Part shown: piece by piece, positions 6,048 through 9,659 of the stretch
Layout of the letters: every line of letters starts with the position of its first letter
Position numbering within the stretch: the stretch's first letter is position 1
Assembly (NCBI GenBank): GCA_946886675.1
Contig: CAMPIZ010000042.1
Location: forward strand, 1-9,659
DNA length: 9,659 nt
Reading direction: 5' to 3'
Origin: an uncultured Flavobacterium sp.
GTDB lineage: Bacteria; Bacteroidota; Bacteroidia; Flavobacteriales; Flavobacteriaceae
The notes under the pieces: model-generated
Databases searched by the model: none
Told to the model about the DNA's origin: nothing
What the model saw: the letters and a program-made list of their open reading frames with translations, nothing else
Made by a program: the position numbers and the translations under genes

Positions 6048-7886
6048 TTATTTAGTTTTTTTATAATAATACGTAGTATTAGTTACAACTGGTTTTCCTT
6101 CTTTTTGTTGTGGAACCCATTTGGGTGAATTTTCAAACACCTTTTTAACTTTAGAGTCCAGTTCTTTGTCATCAACATTACCATATAATTTTACATCAGA
6201 AACAGAACCATCGGTATTTATGGTATAGCCAATCAGTATATAATCTTTATTTGTTATACTGCCAAAATCAATATTTTTTTGGATATACTTATCAAATGCT
6301 TCTTTCCCTCCCGGAAATGATGCATCCCTGTTGTGGGCTGTTTTTGCGCTTTCTTCGTCAAAACTGTATGAGGCTGCACTTATTGTTGTTTCCTGTCTCA
6401 TATCCATAACCTCCTTGTCGCTTTTTCCTACTTCATCTCCTGTTTTTTCAATTTTACTATAACCTGACTGTATAGGCTTTTCACTTATGGATATCTGACA
6501 GGCTTTTTTAGGGTAATGGTCGTTTATATGTTTAATATGTTTGTTGTAATAAGGATAGGTATAATAATACATCTGGAAAATCATCTGTAACTTACCGTCA
6601 ACCATAGTGCCGCCATGCCCCCTGTATCCGCTGCTCGCAAATTCTTTTCTGTCATGTTTTAAAAATTCTTCCCTGCTTATCTTTTTATTATCAATGTAAA
6701 AATGGCTGTCTTCCTGTTCTAACGAGAATTTGTAATCTTCTTCACTAACACCATCAGCATTACCTTTCTTTTCAGGCACATAAGACAAATAAAAGCGCTT
6801 TTGCTCATCAGTAAGCTTTTCATAAGGGGCGTTTACAAATACATTTCTAAGGCTATCCTGAATTGTAATTTTCACCCCGGAAAAGTATTCATCCCTTCTG
6901 GCATCACCAGCTATAGTGTCTTTTGTAATATTAAATTGCTGAAAGAATGATGGTGCTTCTGTGCCTTTTGCATAAGTTACAGTTTTGGTACTTATAAAAT
7001 ATGTTATTCCTACAGCAATAAATGCTGTTGCTAATTTTAACAGCCTGCTTTTTCTTTTGGGTGTGGTTTTAGTCATCATAATGAATCTTTTTTTGGTTAC
7101 AGAAAAATTAAGATTGCTGGCCAGCGCAATACAATGGCTTCCGGATGCCACCTGCAGTAATGTATTTTGATATGTTGTTACATTTTCTTTTGATACAACA
7201 GCCTCATCGGCTAAAAACTCATGATTAAGCTGTATTGCTCTTTTGTAGAAATACAGTAAGGGATTAAACCACATCAGGGTCTTCAGTACTTCTATAAAGA
7301 GGACGTCAAGGGTATGTTTCTGGTTAACATGAGCTAATTCATGAACATAAAGGTCGTTTACTATGGTTTGTGCCCTGTATTCATCCCCGTTTATAAAGAT
7401 AAAATTAAGGAAGGTGTGTGGTAAGGTCTTATGCGGCAGTAAAACCAGATTTGCTGTTTGATAGCGTATAGTTTGGTTTTTATGTGCCAGGCGTAAAAAT
7501 TGGCTGATATTCCATATAAATCGTAATGCTAAAAGCAGTGTTATAAAACAGTATGTATATAATATAATCTCTGGCCAATAATTGGTTTTAATTGTTGCTG
7601 CTTCTATATCATTATTACTATCCTGCCATACTATTTCCCTAATGCTTCCTACTGATTTTTGTTCCTGTAAGTTTACCGGCTCATTTGCGGTTAATTGTGT
7701 AGGCTCAAAACTTTCAGCTTCAACATATACCGGAATGTTTATAAAAGGCAGCCAGAGGGAAAATACCAGGCTAAATAGTAAATAGAACCTGTTAAAACGG
7801 TGCATCTTCTCTTTTTCAAGAAACAGTTTGTACACAAGCAGTAAAACTGCCATACTTATTGCCGATTTTATTAGGAAAGCTTCCAT
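6048..7886 (-). CDS. BlaR1-like M56 metallopeptidase with C-terminal TonB domain
   Basis: A 612-aa membrane protein. Membrane helices lie at about 3-22, 35-52 and 105-127. A cytoplasmic zinc-peptidase domain carries HELAH (182-186; zinc ligands His182 and His186, catalytic Glu183) and NHEFLADE (221-228; the ExxAD Glu223 is the likely third ligand). A fourth helix (about 284-301) leads to a periplasmic part (about 305-520) with a Tyr-rich stretch around 440-448, and a TonB C-terminal domain (about 524-612, starting SFPGGKEAF). In BlaR1/MecR1 an outside signal activates the peptidase against a cytoplasmic repressor; the TonB fusion is common in Bacteroidota and its role is not settled. The gene starts 5 bp after the protease-less gene and is last in the unit. 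The segment 253-276 is nearly identical at DNA level to the middle gene. Confidence 0.92.
   Translation of the reverse strand: MEAFLIKSAISMAVLLLVYKLFLEKEKMHRFNRFYLLFSLVFSLWLPFINIPVYVEAESFEPTQLTANEPVNLQEQKSVGSIREIVWQDSNNDIEAATIKTNYWPEIILYTYCFITLLLALRFIWNISQFLRLAHKNQTIRYQTANLVLLPHKTLPHTFLNFIFINGDEYRAQTIVNDLYVHELAHVNQKHTLDVLFIEVLKTLMWFNPLLYFYKRAIQLNHEFLADEAVVSKENVTTYQNTLLQVASGSHCIALASNLNFSVTKKRFIMMTKTTPKRKSRLLKLATAFIAVGITYFISTKTVTYAKGTEAPSFFQQFNITKDTIAGDARRDEYFSGVKITIQDSLRNVFVNAPYEKLTDEQKRFYLSYVPEKKGNADGVSEEDYKFSLEQEDSHFYIDNKKISREEFLKHDRKEFASSGYRGHGGTMVDGKLQMIFQMYYYTYPYYNKHIKHINDHYPKKACQISISEKPIQSGYSKIEKTGDEVGKSDKEVMDMRQETTISAASYSFDEESAKTAHNRDASFPGGKEAFDKYIQKNIDFGSITNKDYILIGYTINTDGSVSDVKLYGNVDDKELDSKVKKVFENSPKWVPQQKEGKPVVTNTTYYYKKTK
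7056..7130 (-). repeat. Juxtamembrane repeat, copy 1 (in the 612-aa M56 gene)
   Basis: A 75-bp segment coding for IALASNLNFSVTKKRFIMM and the following TKTTP. The first 24 bases (7056-7079) are identical to 8396-8419 in the middle gene, and most of 7087-7130 also matches. A third, more diverged copy is at 9017-9086. It encodes the cytoplasmic stretch just before the last membrane helix, so it joins the peptidase to the sensor part. Confidence 0.8.
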
Positions 7887-7891
7887 TATAA

Positions 7892-8512
7892 TTACATTTT
7901 ATTATTTGGCTTTTTTTCGTAAGACGTTATGGCTTCAATTTCTCCTTCCTCATTTATAAAAGTAGCTTTTACTGCCATATAGTCAACAAGGGTTGAGTCA
8001 TTGTATTTTTCAAAATCAATTTCCTTTAAAGCTTTTTTTTCATCATTACTAAGTTGCAATATTTCTATCCTTTTTATTTTATCAGGCGATATTTTAGACA
8101 GACTAGTTAATTTTGGCTTTTCATACTTTGGTTTATTGTTAAAGAAAATACTATCTTTTTTACTGCCTGCCTCGTTGTATGTTATTGTAGTTTTTAAAAT
8201 TTCTTCCCGCTCGCCTTTATATTTTACAGGATCTGCTTTTTGTAGAGAATCTAATTCCTCATTTGTCACAGTTTCTACTTCAATTCTGTTGGGTAATTTA
8301 GTTGTCTTTTCCTGTGCAACACTTTTAAGGCACAAGAGCGAGAATATTGCTGTTACAAATGGAGCTATAGATATTTTGAGAACAGCTATTTTCCATTTGG
8401 GTGTGGTTTTAGTCATCATGATAAACTTTTTTTGGTTACAGAAAAATTTAAGATTGCTGGCAAGCGCAATTACTGCCATGTTATAATCGATTTTGTCAGA
8501 AATAACAATCAT
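7892..8512 (-). CDS. Protease-less M56 derivative (internal deletion): membrane-anchored periplasmic domain
   Basis: A 206-aa product with no HExxH peptidase. Codons 12-14 (MAV) match codons 12-14 of the neighbouring M56 protein; codon 15 onward (IALASNL) matches that protein from residue 253. This suggests an in-frame deletion of about 238 codons removing the peptidase and two or three membrane helices. Against its paralogues the DNA has two compensated frameshifts (about 8503-8480 and about 8449-8420), each one base added then one lost; the parts between read VISDKIDYN and KFFCNQKK instead of family residues. What stays intact is FIMMTKTTP (30-38), one membrane helix (about 42-64) and a charged periplasmic region (65-206) ending near KISPDKIKRIEIL. 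It has no TonB domain. Spacing is 11 bp to the upstream gene and 5 bp to the downstream gene. It is either a functional remnant or a decaying pseudogene; an alternative start is the MM at 8419. Confidence 0.65.
   Translation of the reverse strand: MIVISDKIDYNMAVIALASNLKFFCNQKKFIMMTKTTPKWKIAVLKISIAPFVTAIFSLLCLKSVAQEKTTKLPNRIEVETVTNEELDSLQKADPVKYKGEREEILKTTITYNEAGSKKDSIFFNNKPKYEKPKLTSLSKISPDKIKRIEILQLSNDEKKALKEIDFEKYNDSTLVDYMAVKATFINEEGEIEAITSYEKKPNNKM
8396..8470 (-). repeat. Juxtamembrane repeat, copy 2 (in the protease-less gene)
   Basis: Same 75-bp length as the copy at 7056-7130, with a 24-base identical block at one end. Compared with both other copies it has one extra T in the run at 8447-8449 and one base fewer between 8420 and 8426, so the reading frame is shifted and then restored. 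The upstream edge (8470/8471) is the apparent deletion junction. Confidence 0.8.
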
Positions 8513-8523
8513 AACATAGCCAT

Positions 8524-9659
8524 TTATGCTTTAACGTTTATGGTTATTGGTAATGCAAAGCTTGTTCTTACTTTTTCTCCATTCATTTCCCCAGGTGTCC
8601 ATTTTTCGGTTATGGTTTTTAAAACTCTTAAGGCTTCATCTCCCATACCATAGCCTGGATCTCTTAGAACTTTAATGTCGCTCATTGTGCCATCTGTTTC
8701 AACAACAAATGAAACCATTATTTTTGCGGCCATCTCTTCACCTCTTACTTCAGGAATATTAAAGTTTTTACTTACATGTCTATAAAACTCTCCCATACCT
8801 CCGGGATATTCCGGCTGTTTTGTTAATCCTCCGGCGTTATATATCTTGCCTTCAGCCGCTGGAGGGGCTTCATTTTCAGGAATCGTAATCTGTTCAGTTT
8901 CCCTTGAAGACGCATCCTCATTATTTTTATTTATGTCATTCTCTGCACAGGAAATAAAGAATAATCCTGCCAGTACAGGCAATAAAAGAAGCTGCTTGCT
9001 TATTGCCAGCAGTCGTGGTGTGGTTTTGGTCATCATAATAAATCTTTTTTTAGTTATAGAAAAGTTTATGTTGCTGGCCAGCGCAACAGAGTTTCCGGAT
9101 GTTATTTGCAACAGCAGGCTTTGGTATCCTGCGGTATCTTTGTTTACAGTTATTACGGCCTCATCGGCCAAAAATTCATGATTAAGCTGTATTGTTCTTT
9201 TAAAAAAGTATAGCAGCGGATTAAACCAAAATATGGTTTTTATTATCTCTATAAAAAGTATATCAAGTGTATGCTTTTGGTTTACATGTGCTAACTCATG
9301 TATGTAAAGATCTTTCTCAAGAGCATTCTCATTATAGTCATCCTCATTTATAAAGATGTATTTTAAAAATGTGTGTGGTAATACATTGTAAGGAAGCAAT
9401 ACCAGTGTGGCATTGTTATAATCTATTGTTTTGTGTTTTTTAATTTTTGTAATGAACGTGCGAATATTATAAGCAAATCTTATTATGAGTATTGATGTAA
9501 TGAGGCAATAAGCGGTTATTAGCCATTGCTCATATGCAAAGGTTTGGACTTTTTCGCTTATGGTAACTTCCTGCAGGAATACTTGTGGCAATTGATTGAT
9601 GTTTTTTACTAAATCGCCTGTAGTTTTGGGGCTGTAATTTAAAAAAGGAAGAGTTAAAG
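8524..9659 (-). CDS. BlaR1-like M56 metallopeptidase with C-terminal TonB domain (5' end outside window)
   Basis: The reading frame stays open from 9657 to the window edge with no convincing start: TTG at 9591 begins in mid-domain, and the 22 codons before it (LTLPFLNYSP...) align with the second membrane-helix end of the neighbouring M56 protein (SLWLPFINIP). The true start is therefore beyond 9659, with roughly 45-50 residues missing. Numbering from 9591: a helix at 22-42, HELAH at 98-102, NHEFLADE at 137-144 (ExxAD Glu139), the linker VALASNINFSITKKRFIMM at 169-187, a helix at about 198-214 ending in FFISC (Cys215), a short Asn/Glu/Pro-rich periplasmic linker (216-255), and a TonB C-terminal domain (about 257-355, QPEYPGG to LPITINVKA). 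The periplasmic part is much shorter than in the 612-aa paralogue. It is the first visible gene of the leftward unit. Confidence 0.92.
   Translation of the reverse strand, partial: LTLPFLNYSPKTTGDLVKNINQLPQVFLQEVTISEKVQTFAYEQWLITAYCLITSILIIRFAYNIRTFITKIKKHKTIDYNNATLVLLPYNVLPHTFLKYIFINEDDYNENALEKDLYIHELAHVNQKHTLDILFIEIIKTIFWFNPLLYFFKRTIQLNHEFLADEAVITVNKDTAGYQSLLLQITSGNSVALASNINFSITKKRFIMMTKTTPRLLAISKQLLLLPVLAGLFFISCAENDINKNNEDASSRETEQITIPENEAPPAAEGKIYNAGGLTKQPEYPGGMGEFYRHVSKNFNIPEVRGEEMAAKIMVSFVVETDGTMSDIKVLRDPGYGMGDEALRVLKTITEKWTPGEMNGEKVRTSFALPITINVKA
9017..9086 (-). repeat. Juxtamembrane repeat, copy 3 (in the window-edge M56 gene)
   Basis: This copy codes for VALASNINFSITKKRFIMMTKTT. It is more diverged than the other two but has the same spacing of conserved blocks as copy 1: eight bases between CATCAT and the seven-T run, eleven bases between TTAYAG and TTGCTGG. 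It therefore serves as the outgroup showing that the indels in copy 2 are derived. Confidence 0.7.

Noticed and set aside
8001..8486. 161-codon open frame on the plus strand opposite the protease-less M56 gene
   Set aside because: The minus-strand frame shows homology to neighbouring M56 genes and fits the operon; the plus-strand product looks like a shadow of it, rich in Ser, Phe and Leu.
7056..9086. The three juxtamembrane repeats as a mobile element or CRISPR-like array
   Set aside because: They are coding segments of paralogous genes at equivalent protein positions, with no terminal inverted repeats, transposase or regular spacing.
9589..9591. TTG at 9591 as the real start of the right-most M56 gene
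   Set aside because: The frame continues open to the window edge with residues that align to the membrane region of the paralogue, so the gene is simply cut by the window.

Overview
The window looks like chromosomal DNA from a member of the Bacteroidota, most likely a Flavobacterium-like Flavobacteriaceae. The signs are an AT-rich composition, near absence of Shine-Dalgarno sequences, TAnnTTTG-type -7 promoter elements, and flavobacterial-type proteins: RuvC beginning ANERIILGIDPGTT, a HemW-like radical SAM protein, a DUF4407 protein, and M56 peptidases fused to TonB C-terminal domains. I see no tRNA, rRNA, CRISPR array or insertion sequence.

Left part (1-1537): a short lipoprotein gene with a TonB-like C-terminal tail (124-600, +) converges on a multi-pass membrane protein of the lysylphosphatidylglycerol synthase TM / UPF0104 type (587-1537, -). 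Their 3' ends overlap by 14 bp. The membrane protein gene is divergent from ruvC with a gap of only about 23 bp.

Middle part (1561-4786, +): a housekeeping cluster on one strand. It runs ruvC (start most likely TTG at 1561), a hemW-like gene, a cyclase/kynurenine-formamidase-like gene with an altered metal motif, a DUF4260 membrane protein (ATGA overlap with the cyclase), then an MmcQ/YjbR protein. The functions (Holliday junction resolution, heme handling, hydrolase, unknowns) do not form one pathway; co-transcription is inferred from spacing. An 8-bp-stem hairpin fills the whole gap between this cluster and the convergent DUF4407 gene (4809-5909, -), which has its own promoter-like region with a 15-bp palindrome.

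Right part (6048-9659, -): three tandem genes read leftward from beyond the window edge and ending at a good intrinsic terminator (about 5999-6026). The first (5' end cut by the window) and third are BlaR1-like M56 zinc-peptidase/membrane sensors with C-terminal TonB domains. The middle gene is the most interesting object here. It appears to be an M56 gene that has lost its whole peptidase and upper membrane region by an internal deletion (about 238 codons compared with its neighbour), keeping only a shortened N-terminus, one membrane segment and a periplasmic domain. It also carries two pairs of compensating frameshifts against its paralogues, which suggests that only the downstream reading frame has been kept by selection. 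No BlaI/MecI-type repressor gene is visible; it could lie upstream, outside the window.
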